DNA of 7,063 nucleotides from Bacteroidota bacterium (GTDB lineage Bacteria; Zhuqueibacterota; JdFR-76; DREG01): assembly GCA_030624545.1 (NCBI GenBank), contig JAUXJX010000097.1, positions 1 through 7,063 of the forward strand, read 5' to 3'. Made by a program: the position numbers and the translations under genes. Below are positions 1-6,156 of the stretch, piece by piece (the first letter of the stretch is position 1; every line of letters starts with the position of its first letter). Under the pieces are notes generated by a model, which saw only the letters and a list, made by a program, of their open reading frames with translations, searched no databases and was not told the DNA's origin.

Positions 1-75
1 ACCGAGCGCGTATTGTTCCCGGAGCTTGATGGCCTGAGCCGCTGGCTCAAACGCCACTATAGCCCGAGGGGCTAA
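1..75 (+). CDS. C-terminal fragment of an unidentified protein, cut by the window edge
   Basis: Frame 1 is open from the first base to a TAA at 73-75 and gives 24 residues containing LFPELDGLSRWLKRHYSP. The stretch looks GC-richer than the spacer that follows and its residue mix is protein-like. An open frame this short could still occur by chance. I do not recognise the family, and no start or domain is visible. The stop codon lies inside a small hairpin, TAGCCC-GAG-GGGCTA at 60-74. A run of six T appears only at 99-104, so a terminator there is possible but weak. Confidence 0.45.
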   Translation, partial: TERVLFPELDGLSRWLKRHYSPRG

Positions 76-174
76 AATCCTGCCGGCGCAATATATCCTT
101 TTTTGTGTTAAATTATGATTTGCTGTCGTTATCGCGGCTTCTGCTAAACATGGATATAGATGGCAAGATAATTA

Positions 175-199
175 CCCAGCGGAGTTCAACTCCGCTGGG
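175..199. repeat. Perfect inverted repeat, 11-bp stem with 3-base loop
   Basis: The arms CCCAGCGGAGT and ACTCCGCTGGG flank TCA. This makes a very stable hairpin about 100 bases after the stop codon at 73-75. Neither strand continues into a T tract: the + strand goes on AGCAATAAAT and the minus strand goes on TAATTATC. It therefore does not look like an intrinsic terminator. A dispersed palindromic (REP-like) element or an mRNA 3'-end stabiliser is possible. I see only one copy in this window. Confidence 0.7.
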
Positions 200-588
200 A
201 GCAATAAATATCATCAAAAAAGATTGAATGCAAGATTCCATGCGTTGGAGAGACGAAGGCCGCTTAATACGAGACCGCGCGAAAAGTCAAAAAATTTGAC
301 CAAGTCCAATATTGAGCAAATTGAGGGCTCCTTTCAATCAAAGCGGAAAAAATTTCCAGTATTCGTACGTGCATGGCATACAACTTGCTCAATATATTAC
401 AAAAGCGTAAATAGATAACATTTGTTAAAACAATTAGTTAGCTTTAGAAAGGGCCTGTTTTATCCGCAGAGCGAGGATGGAAAATCAAACCAATGTTGTA
501 TCACGATGATACAGGCGTCCATCATTGGACTACATTGACACACGTTGGGTTTATTATTCTCGCTTTCACAGCGCAGTTGGGAAGGTTC

Positions 589-612
589 TTAACACTGGCG
601 TCAAAGTGTTAA
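589..612. repeat. Inverted repeat, 8-bp arms with 8-base spacer
   Basis: TTAACACT at 589-596 and AGTGTTAA at 605-612 are exact reverse complements separated by GGCGTCAA. The geometry would suit a dimeric regulator operator or a modest hairpin. No promoter or gene start lies at a suitable distance, so no role is assigned. Confidence 0.5.
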
Positions 613-678
613 AGCCTTAAGCAAAAACTTAATTTGAGATAAATCGGGCGGAATAAATCATTGAAGCAGGAGGAATCG

Positions 679-701
679 GAAAATCCGCGAGCAATTCTTA
701 G
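679..701 (+). repeat. Left member of a dispersed inverted pair
   Basis: GAAAATCCGCGA (679-690) followed by TCTTAG (696-701) recurs in reverse complement at 2760-2780 as CTAAGA then TCGCGGATTTTC. The inner gap is 5 bases here and 3 there. The two copies face each other across about 2.1 kb that includes the three best ORFs of the left half. They could be diverged ends of a mobile unit, copies of a dispersed palindromic element, or chance. Confidence 0.35.
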
Positions 702-706
702 AGGAG

Positions 707-722
707 CCAATGTCGACATTGG
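707..722. promoter_or_regulatory. 16-bp perfect palindrome, possible operator
   Basis: CCAATGTCGACATTGG reads identically on both strands and is directly preceded by GAGGAG (701-706). Such a palindrome could be a site for a homodimeric regulator. The ATG inside it (710-712) follows the Shine-Dalgarno-like GAGGAG by three bases and opens a frame of only ten codons (MSTLGLHIVK). A perfect TATAAT lies downstream at 752-757. The operator role is inference. Confidence 0.4.
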
Positions 723-770
723 GCTTGCATATTGTGAAATGAGGCAAATCATATAATAATGAAAACAAAA

Positions 771-815
771 AGGGCTGTTGGCTGGACCGCCAAGTCACAC
801 AAAACCAACAGCCCT
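771..815 (-). terminator. Hairpin read as an intrinsic terminator on the minus strand
   Basis: AGGGCTGTTGG at 771-781 and CCAACAGCCCT at 805-815 form an 11-bp perfect stem. Read on the minus strand, the stem is followed directly by TTTTTGTTTTC (770 down to 760), the layout of a rho-independent terminator. The 23-base loop is unusually long, and part of it can form a competing small hairpin, TTGGC (778-782) with GCCAA (789-793). No minus-strand gene is visible to its right. It may end a small RNA or an antisense transcript, or it may be the structured 5' end of a + strand RNA starting after the TATAAT at 752-757. Confidence 0.5.
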
Positions 816-957
816 GCAGCGGCACAAGAAGTCTTCGAGAAACACCATAGGTCTCTTGAGATCCTTGCGCGCCTTTTTTTCTGATTTTATTGAAGATATT
901 GAACTTACGAGACAGAATGCAACAAAAAAACTAGCCCGTTAGCCAAAGAATTGGTTG

Positions 958-1521
958 ATGACTCCAGGGAAGGGATCAATCGTGTGTAAATACAATGTTT
1001 ATCCAGCATTCAGCGCAAAGACAGGCAACGCATTCTCAGGGCATTTGACATGCGGAAATTCAGCGCTTCTCACATTAGTTTTGATACTGGTTTTGGCCAA
1101 TTCCAACGGTTATACCTATGCCCGGGACGCCGGCGTGCATTTGAATTTCGAAAGGTCAGGTGATTATGTAACTTCAACTGTGGATACAGCAAACGATGCC
1201 GGATCCGCAATTAATCGTGATCAACAAAAGCTTCAAAGCGGAAGCAACCTGCGAACATTCCATGTAACCGATGGAGTCATGGAAGACTTAGCCTCCGGTG
1301 TGGAAACCTGGGAGGGCATCGTTTATAAGGAAGCAGGTTCGCTTTCGCTTTTTTTTACTTCAGAACTCCAGAGCCAAGCTGTGCAGGCAGTAAATGATTC
1401 TGTGGTGACAGCGGAGGACACTCCGGTCACGTTCAATAACCTCACCAAAGACATAAACCCGGATGGGGCCAACTTAAGATTCACGTTCGCATTGGACAAC
1501 AAGGAAAATGTACTTGATTAG
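958..1521 (+). CDS. Probable secreted protein ending in a truncated tandem-95/Big_9-like repeat; possibly a decayed gene
   Basis: The 187-residue product starts at ATG 958, just after an in-frame TTG at 955. The ribosome site is poor (AAAGAATTGG upstream), and TTG 1045 is an alternative start closer to the signal sequence. Residues 36-49 are strongly hydrophobic, followed by YTYA near residue 55, a plausible signal-peptidase site behind an unusually long N-terminus. The segment HLNFERSGDYV (61-71) faintly resembles the opening strand of LamG-like domains. Residues about 144-170 (AVNDSVVTAEDTPVTFNN then DINPDG) match the start of cadherin/Ig-like tandem-95 (Big_9) repeats of adhesins and surface proteins. 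That repeat is normally 90-100 residues, but here TAG ends it after about 44. The same frame stays open past the TAG to 1587. A truncated remnant of a larger surface protein is the likeliest reading. Confidence 0.5.
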   Translation: MTPGKGSIVCKYNVYPAFSAKTGNAFSGHLTCGNSALLTLVLILVLANSNGYTYARDAGVHLNFERSGDYVTSTVDTANDAGSAINRDQQKLQSGSNLRTFHVTDGVMEDLASGVETWEGIVYKEAGSLSLFFTSELQSQAVQAVNDSVVTAEDTPVTFNNLTKDINPDGANLRFTFALDNKENVLD

Positions 1522-1614
1522 ATAGGCACTTTGGTTCTGGTCTCTAAATCCGGAGTTTCGATTTGGATTGATCTGAATTCTGCATGATTTACTGCTGAAC
1601 AAGGAAGGTGAATA

Positions 1615-2004
1615 ATGAGGTTAGGAAGACCGATAATTCTGATAATCTTCGTCTGTTTTATTCTCCATGTAAAAGGCTTTGCACAAATAACTCTTCCTGA
1701 TTCATCCGACTCTAATAAGAATAGCAGAACATTGCTCAAAGCTGCGGCGGCTGTAGGTATTGCTGTGTTTGCTGTGGCCTATCAGGATGAGTTGCGTGAA
1801 TTCGACACCAAATATGACAGGATAGCGCACGTCACCCTGGGCTATACTATGACCAAACTGTTCGGTTGGAAATTTGCCACGGGTTTCATTTTTGCTATCG
1901 AATTAACCCAGATCGACATCTATGGAATAGAAGGCAGGGGAAAGGACACCGCTTTAGACATTTTCTCGGGAGGTGTTGGAATCGGAATTGCGATTAAGCT
2001 TTGA
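1615..2004 (+). CDS. Small exported protein with VanZ/YfiM-like signature
   Basis: The product has 129 residues. The start is well supported: AAGGAAGGTG at 1601-1610 lies four bases before ATG. Residues 1-23 form a signal peptide (Arg2, Arg5, hydrophobic 7-19, likely cut after GFA23). A short Ser/Asn-rich stretch (30-38) follows, then a hydrophobic helix (43-55) and two more weakly hydrophobic segments near 87-97 and 116-127. The conserved-looking polar residues are D68-x3-H72, E96-x2-Q99, R108, D111 and D115, followed by a glycine-rich end (G119, G120, G122, G124). This order resembles VanZ-like membrane proteins and YfiM/DUF2279 lipoproteins. The assignment rests on that pattern alone, and the biochemical role of those families is poorly defined. 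The gene follows the truncated secreted-protein ORF by 93 bases and precedes a small membrane ORF by 54. Confidence 0.8.
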   Translation: MRLGRPIILIIFVCFILHVKGFAQITLPDSSDSNKNSRTLLKAAAAVGIAVFAVAYQDELREFDTKYDRIAHVTLGYTMTKLFGWKFATGFIFAIELTQIDIYGIEGRGKDTALDIFSGGVGIGIAIKL

Positions 2005-2058
2005 CGCTGATCCAGATTACCCTTTAGGCTAAGAGGCTAATACACACTTGTAGAGAAT

Positions 2059-2259
2059 ATGTTGGTGCTTAGCGCGATCTTAGTTCTCGCGTTATTGTTT
2101 CTGGTAAATAGTATGATTGCCCAAGACAAAATGTCTGCTGATAGATTGTTGGACATGTTAGCCGGCGTTTCGTGGGTTCGGTTTTTTGCCGCTGTTTTTA
2201 TTTTGGAAATCCATTTAGTATTGTGGTGCTACTACATTGTCCTTTCACTAATCGACTAA
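2059..2259 (+). CDS. Hypothetical small membrane protein, two predicted helices
   Basis: The 66-residue ORF starts at ATG 2059 behind a weak AGAG (2052-2055). Residues 2-20 and about 42-64 are strongly hydrophobic. They are joined by a polar loop (AQDKMSADR, 21-29), giving a possible hairpin in the inner membrane. I recognise no family. T-rich DNA can give hydrophobic translations by chance, so this is a moderate call. It lies 54 bases after the VanZ/YfiM-like gene on the same strand and could be co-transcribed with it. Its TAA overlaps an ATG (TAATG at 2257-2261) that opens a 41-codon frame. Confidence 0.42.
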   Translation: MLVLSAILVLALLFLVNSMIAQDKMSADRLLDMLAGVSWVRFFAAVFILEIHLVLWCYYIVLSLID

Positions 2260-2384
2260 TGGCAAATAAGCAGACGAATGCTATAAATGATGCTTGCAGA
2301 TATACAGCACCTGCCGTAAAATCCTCCTCAAATATAGCACAATCGGAATTCATGAAAATCATAGGAATGTACCTGCTCAAGTAG
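2259..2384 (+). CDS. Possible 41-codon ORF coupled to the preceding small membrane ORF
   Basis: ATG 2259 overlaps the upstream TAA by one base, an arrangement typical of translational coupling. The product begins MANKQTNAINDACRYTAP and ends MKIIGMYLLK. It is polar, with no membrane segment, no motif I recognise and no independent ribosome site. The same frame is open further upstream as an overlap of the membrane ORF, so the TAATG junction may be accidental. Confidence 0.22.
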   Translation: MANKQTNAINDACRYTAPAVKSSSNIAQSEFMKIIGMYLLK

Positions 2385-2804
2385 CCCTACGGATCTGTTC
2401 TATTTAGATTACTAGAGCGTCTCAGCAACATGGGGCACAGAATTAAACAAGAGGTTCTCCTCAATTCCCACCGGATGCAAACATTTCTTACGCGATTGAC
2501 TTTTTCTTGCATTTTATAGTTGTTCCCATTTATTAAACGCATGCCAAACTGGTAAATAGCGAATGTCGGCTTTCTGGCAAGATCGGATGCGTAATCTCCA
2601 TTCTCTTATACTTCATCTCAACACCTTTGTCACGACGCTGGACAGTTCGACGGATTCCGATATCAGCGGATTTCGGTGTTATGTACTGGCTTTTTGACGA
2701 GGGTTGCCTCTCAGGTTCGTGGCCGGTTTCATTTGAACCGAACAGAGGAATGCTCATTTCTAAGAGGATCGCGGATTTTCAACTTGTCAAGATGGGATAA
2801 CAAC
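2385..2804. other. Spacer of about 420 bases upstream of the lipoprotein gene
   Basis: No supported gene is present. The frame leading into the lipoprotein gene is open from 2676, but that extension lacks a ribosome site and would bury the signal peptide. TTGACT at 2496-2501 and TATAGT at 2515-2520 resemble promoter boxes, but their 13-base spacing is too short for a standard sigma-70 promoter. A reverse-complement copy of a 12-base string from the left spacer lies at 2769-2780. Confidence 0.4.
2760..2780 (-). repeat. Right member of a dispersed inverted pair
   Basis: CTAAGA (2760-2765) and TCGCGGATTTTC (2769-2780) are the reverse complement of the two blocks at 679-701. This copy ends 24 bases before the GTG of the lipoprotein gene, so it lies in that gene's likely leader. 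No target duplication is obvious next to the two copies. Confidence 0.35.
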
Positions 2805-3314
2805 GTGCTAAAACGAATTCGCCGCCTTATCCTACTGATTCCGTTATGGACAATTCTTGCCTGCGGAACAACTCAGGATGAAAAAAACAAGGAACAAGCC
2901 GCTGATTCGAAAGACGTGCGGGGAACACCAGCCAAACCCACGCTAGCAGGGCAAAAGATCTCGCCGAATCATTGCCGCATTGTTGGAACGGTTATTGAAA
3001 TTGATTCGGCCCTGACCACAACTGAGCCCGCTAACCCATGTTCCTTGGTCCCATGCCGCGCATTGGTTCGTGTGGACGAGATTATCGGTTATGGCCAGGG
3101 CTTTTCCAGCCCATTGGCCAAAGGCGTTGAGGTGAAGGTGGACTTTAGATTTACGCTCAGTCCAACTAAGGATCTATTTCCTAAGATGAAAACTTCTTAT
3201 CCCGGACTTCGTGTTGGTTCATCTTTCTTAGCGGATTTGGAGGAGCAAATGTCGGAGAAGACGGACGAAAGGCAAGATCGGTTTTTCGCAGTCTATGGAT
3301 ACAAGGCAAAGTAA
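2805..3314 (+). CDS. Lipoprotein of unknown function
   Basis: GTG 2805 is preferred as start. It follows GGGA (2794-2797) by seven bases and gives a classical lipoprotein signal: K3, R4, R6 and R7, a hydrophobic core at 8-18, and lipobox I17-L18-A19-C20. Starting at the upstream edge of the open frame (2676) would add 43 residues in front of this signal and looks wrong. The mature protein is about 150 residues. A polar linker (21-50) leads to a compact domain with C57, an early beta-like stretch GTVIEID (61-67), the paired cysteines in PCSLVPC (78-84), then GYGQGFSSPL (95-104) and FRFTLSPT (114-121). The close cysteine pair suggests a disulphide or metal site, which is inference. I do not recognise the family. 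Gly at position +2 is compatible with outer-membrane sorting. It ends 22 bases before the propeller gene, probably in one operon. Confidence 0.8.
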   Translation: MLKRIRRLILLIPLWTILACGTTQDEKNKEQAADSKDVRGTPAKPTLAGQKISPNHCRIVGTVIEIDSALTTTEPANPCSLVPCRALVRVDEIIGYGQGFSSPLAKGVEVKVDFRFTLSPTKDLFPKMKTSYPGLRVGSSFLADLEEQMSEKTDERQDRFFAVYGYKAK

Positions 3315-3325
3315 ATCTTCAGAAT

Positions 3326-3330
3326 GGAGA
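3326..3330 (+). promoter_or_regulatory. Ribosome binding site deciding the start of the propeller gene
   Basis: GGAGA lies six bases before ATG 3337. The earlier in-frame ATG at 3295 falls inside the lipoprotein gene, has no comparable site, and would add 14 polar residues ahead of the signal sequence. This supports 3337. Confidence 0.7.
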
Positions 3331-3336
3331 GAAACC

Positions 3337-6156
3337 ATGGATGGTAGACGAATTTCAATAATGATTGTGTTCACCGGATTTTTCATTGTCGGCTTGTATT
3401 TGTTGCTTGGAACCAATAAGCTATCAAACATTAAAGTCACGTTACATGTTTCACCAACGACAATAGGTTTTCCTGAGGACCCCTATGCCAGGGCAAATTA
3501 TGAATGGATGCGGCTGCGCGACCCGGCAACCGACGAGATTCCACCCCAAATGCGGGCCAATGAGCTCGCTTACGCCAGGATGCTGCCGACCAGAGAATTT
3601 ATTAACTACGCACAGTTGCGGAAGGGACAGGAAAGCGCCGACATTCAATCAGTTACATGGTCCCGCCGGGGCCCAGCCAATGTGGGTGGCCGAACGCGGG
3701 CCCTTGGCATCGATGTGACAAATCCTGATTTGATCCTGGCCGCCGGGGTATCGGGCGGGATGTGGAGGTCCACCGATGCAGGTATGACATGGTCCAAGAC
3801 AACCCAGTCCTCCGATCTTCACATCGTGACCAGCCTCGTTCAAGATACTCGTTCCGGGAAAACCGATACATGGTATTATGGCACGGGTGAGTTTAGCGGC
3901 AGTGCGGGGAGCCATCAAGGTGCATTCTTTAGAGGAGACGGAATATTCAAATCCACTGACGGCGGCATTACCTGGGTGCAGCTTCCGTCAACGGCTTCCG
4001 GAACACCGCACCTCTGGGACCGTGCTTTTGACTATCTTTGGAACCTGGCAATCGATCCTTCCAATTTGGCGCAGGATGTGGTTTACGCTGCCACCAGTGC
4101 CTCGATCGAGCGGTCCGAAGACGGTGGAATCACCTGGCAGCCGGTATTGGGAGAATTCACGAATAATGGTCCAGCTTATACGGCTGTCACCGTTACCTCA
4201 ACGGGTATCGCATACGCAGCCACCGGCCAGCCCAGCATTTCAGGCGGAGATGCGGTCGATCGCGGTATTTGGCGATCTATTGATGGAATAAACTGGACCG
4301 ACATTACGCCGCCAAGCTGGCCTGACGTGTACAGAAGGATCGTAATTGGCATTGCGCCCTCAAACGAAAACGTCGTGTATTTCTTGGCCGAAACACCAGG
4401 AAGTGGTTTCAAAAATAACAATAAAGATCATTGGAATAGCCTTTGGAAATATACTTATGTCTCGGGGGACGGTTCAGGGGCGGGAGGCGTTTGGGAAGAT
4501 CGTTCGGCCAATCTTCCGGGATTTGGAGGATTAGTTGGTGATTTTGACTCGCAAAGCTCATACGATCTTATCGTAGGTGTCTATCCTGATAACGAGGATA
4601 TTGTCTTTGTGGGCGGTACGAATCTCTACCGCTCCACAGATGGTTTTTCTTCAACAGGAAACTCTACGTGGATAGGCGGCTATTCCACGGCCAATAATTT
4701 TTCTCAGCGCGAGAATCATCATGCGGATCAGCACGCCATCGTATTTCATCCGTCAAACTCAAACATAATGCTCTCCGGAAGTGATGGCGGCGTAAGCAAA
4801 ACCACAAATGTTGTGGCTGACTCCGTCGAGTGGATATCGCTGGAAAACGGATATATGACAACCCAGTTCTATACGGTCGCCATAGACCACGGAACTCCCG
4901 GAAATAACGTCATCATTGGAGGCATGCAAGACAATGGCACCTGGTTCACAAATGCTTCATCCGAAGTAATCCCATGGGTGGAAATCTTCACAGGCGACGG
5001 GGCGTACTGTGCTATCGCAGATGGAAGAACATCCTATTATGTCTCAGTCCATGATGGGGAAGCCTTTCGATTGGTGCTTAATGATACCGGTAATCTGTCG
5101 GATTGGACAAGAATAGACCCGGTTGGGGGCTCGGGATATCTTTTCATTAATCCCTTTGTGTTGGATCCTAACAACACAGATATGATGTATGTCGCCGGTG
5201 GTGACAGGATATGGCGGAACAGCGATCTTACTGCTATTCCTCTTTTTTCGAATGACGCTACGGACGTGAATTGGACGGAGCTCACAAATTCCGTTGTATC
5301 CGGAGCAACCATTACAACGCTGGAAGTCTCCAAAACTCCTGCAAACCGTTTGTACTACGGCACCGATAACGGCATGGCATTCCGGTTGGACGGCGCGAAT
5401 GCGGGCAATCCGGTCCCCGTCGACATTTGGTCCGGAAAAGGATTTCCCGCGGGGGCCTATGCGAGCAGCATCGCATTAGACCCGGCTGATGCTGACAGAG
5501 TATTGCTTGCCCTCTCGAATTACAGAGTTCAGAGTCTGTTCTTCACCCCGGATGGCGGCGCAAGCTGGTCTCATGTAGGTGGCAATCTCGAAGAATTCCC
5601 CGACGGCTCCGGCGATGGCCCCTCTATTAGATGGGCTGAGATAGCTAGTGTAAGCGGATCGCCAATTTATTTTGTGGCCACCAGCATTGGCGTATTCTCC
5701 ACATCTAACCTGGACGGTGACGCCACGCAATGGGTGCTGGAAGGAGCTTCCGAGATAGGAAATGTTATCGTTGATATGATTGACACCCGGTCATCAGACA
5801 AGCTGGTTGTGGCGGCGACCCACGGTGGCGGTGTGTTCAGTGCAAACTTTACAAGCACGTCCGTTGCCCTGAATAAGGATATTGCCATTCCAAATGAGTA
5901 TCAACTTAGCCAGAATTTTCCCAATCCATTCAATCCGAGCACAACAATCTTATTTAACTTGCCAAAATCGGGAGGGGCCAGGCTCAAGATTTATGATGCC
6001 CTCGGAGTAGAGGTTGCTACGCTCGTGGACGAGGATCTATCTGCCGGCAGTTACTCTGCTGAGTGGAACGCCAACGGATTTGCCAGTGGCGTGTACTACT
6101 ATCGCTTTGAATCAGGAGTATATTCTGAAACCAAGAAATTAATCTTGATGAAGTAA
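3337..6156 (+). CDS. Secreted Asp-box (BNR/sortilin-like) beta-propeller protein with T9SS type A sorting domain
   Basis: The product has 939 residues. R4, R5 and a hydrophobic stretch at 6-25 form a signal peptide or anchor. Residues about 45-105 are a pro-region-like segment with RDPATDEIPPQMRANELAYA. The propeller opens with GPANVGGRTRA (112-122). Asp-boxes follow at 145-152 (STDAGMTW), 206-213 (STDGGITW), 260-267 (SEDGGITW), 314-320 (SIDGINW, one residue short), 433 onward (STDGFSS, degenerate) and 737-744 (TPDGGASW). Also visible are ADQH (463-466), GMQDNGTW (529-536) and GDGAYC (553-558), which recur in large T9SS-exported propellers of FCB bacteria. Residues 852-939 form the sorting domain (NFPNPFNPSTTI at 860-871, SGVYYYRF, final KKLILMK). 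That domain directs export across the outer membrane and is usually removed on delivery to the surface. I see no catalytic signature. Binding of carbohydrate or protein is a guess; a hydrolase is not excluded. It lies 22 bases after the lipoprotein gene. Confidence 0.93.
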   Translation: MDGRRISIMIVFTGFFIVGLYLLLGTNKLSNIKVTLHVSPTTIGFPEDPYARANYEWMRLRDPATDEIPPQMRANELAYARMLPTREFINYAQLRKGQESADIQSVTWSRRGPANVGGRTRALGIDVTNPDLILAAGVSGGMWRSTDAGMTWSKTTQSSDLHIVTSLVQDTRSGKTDTWYYGTGEFSGSAGSHQGAFFRGDGIFKSTDGGITWVQLPSTASGTPHLWDRAFDYLWNLAIDPSNLAQDVVYAATSASIERSEDGGITWQPVLGEFTNNGPAYTAVTVTSTGIAYAATGQPSISGGDAVDRGIWRSIDGINWTDITPPSWPDVYRRIVIGIAPSNENVVYFLAETPGSGFKNNNKDHWNSLWKYTYVSGDGSGAGGVWEDRSANLPGFGGLVGDFDSQSSYDLIVGVYPDNEDIVFVGGTNLYRSTDGFSSTGNSTWIGGYSTANNFSQRENHHADQHAIVFHPSNSNIMLSGSDGGVSKTTNVVADSVEWISLENGYMTTQFYTVAIDHGTPGNNVIIGGMQDNGTWFTNASSEVIPWVEIFTGDGAYCAIADGRTSYYVSVHDGEAFRLVLNDTGNLSDWTRIDPVGGSGYLFINPFVLDPNNTDMMYVAGGDRIWRNSDLTAIPLFSNDATDVNWTELTNSVVSGATITTLEVSKTPANRLYYGTDNGMAFRLDGANAGNPVPVDIWSGKGFPAGAYASSIALDPADADRVLLALSNYRVQSLFFTPDGGASWSHVGGNLEEFPDGSGDGPSIRWAEIASVSGSPIYFVATSIGVFSTSNLDGDATQWVLEGASEIGNVIVDMIDTRSSDKLVVAATHGGGVFSANFTSTSVALNKDIAIPNEYQLSQNFPNPFNPSTTILFNLPKSGGARLKIYDALGVEVATLVDEDLSAGSYSAEWNANGFASGVYYYRFESGVYSETKKLILMK

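Larger units (their letters stand above)
76..957. other. Long spacer without a convincing gene, rich in inverted repeats
   Basis: About 880 bases hold no ORF with a good start, ribosome site and recognisable product. The longest open stretches are a TTG-initiated basic frame at 224-418, an open frame at 448-612 (ATG at 493, tail RFLTLASKC) and a 41-codon ATG frame at 759-884. None matches a family I know. The region instead has several perfect inverted repeats, listed separately at 175-199, 589-612, 707-722 and 771-815. It also has a nested pairing at 490-528, where CCAATG and CATTGG enclose TGTATCA-CGA-TGATACA. It may hold decayed genes, a regulatory or small-RNA locus, or both. Confidence 0.5.

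Noticed and set aside
170..205. tRNA T-arm resemblance around GGAGTTCAACTCC
   Set aside because: The TTCAA is shifted by one base relative to a proper T-loop, and no acceptor, D or anticodon arm can be placed upstream.
224..418. 64-codon TTG-initiated ORF
   Set aside because: No ribosome site, extremely basic composition with no motif, and a TTG start in A/G-rich DNA point to a chance frame.
585..618. Possible integron attC site (TCTTAAC ... GTTAAAG)
   Set aside because: The boxes do not match the RYYYAAC/GTTRRRY consensus and the span is far too short for attC. No integrase or cassette array is present.
2496..2520. TTGACT/TATAGT promoter for the lipoprotein operon
   Set aside because: The spacing is 13 bases and the distance to the GTG is about 285 bases. 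The match to the Bacteroidota-type TAnnTTTG box is also incomplete.
2676..2804. N-terminal extension of the lipoprotein
   Set aside because: The extra 43 residues look non-coding and would place the lipobox signal internally. GTG 2805 gives a normal signal peptide.
3295..3336. Upstream ATG for the propeller gene
   Set aside because: It overlaps the lipoprotein gene, lacks a ribosome site, and puts 14 polar residues before the signal sequence. ATG 3337 with GGAGA is better.
3649..3918. Long antisense ORFs opposite the propeller gene
   Set aside because: They are shadows of the + strand coding frame with no ribosome site and no protein-like features.
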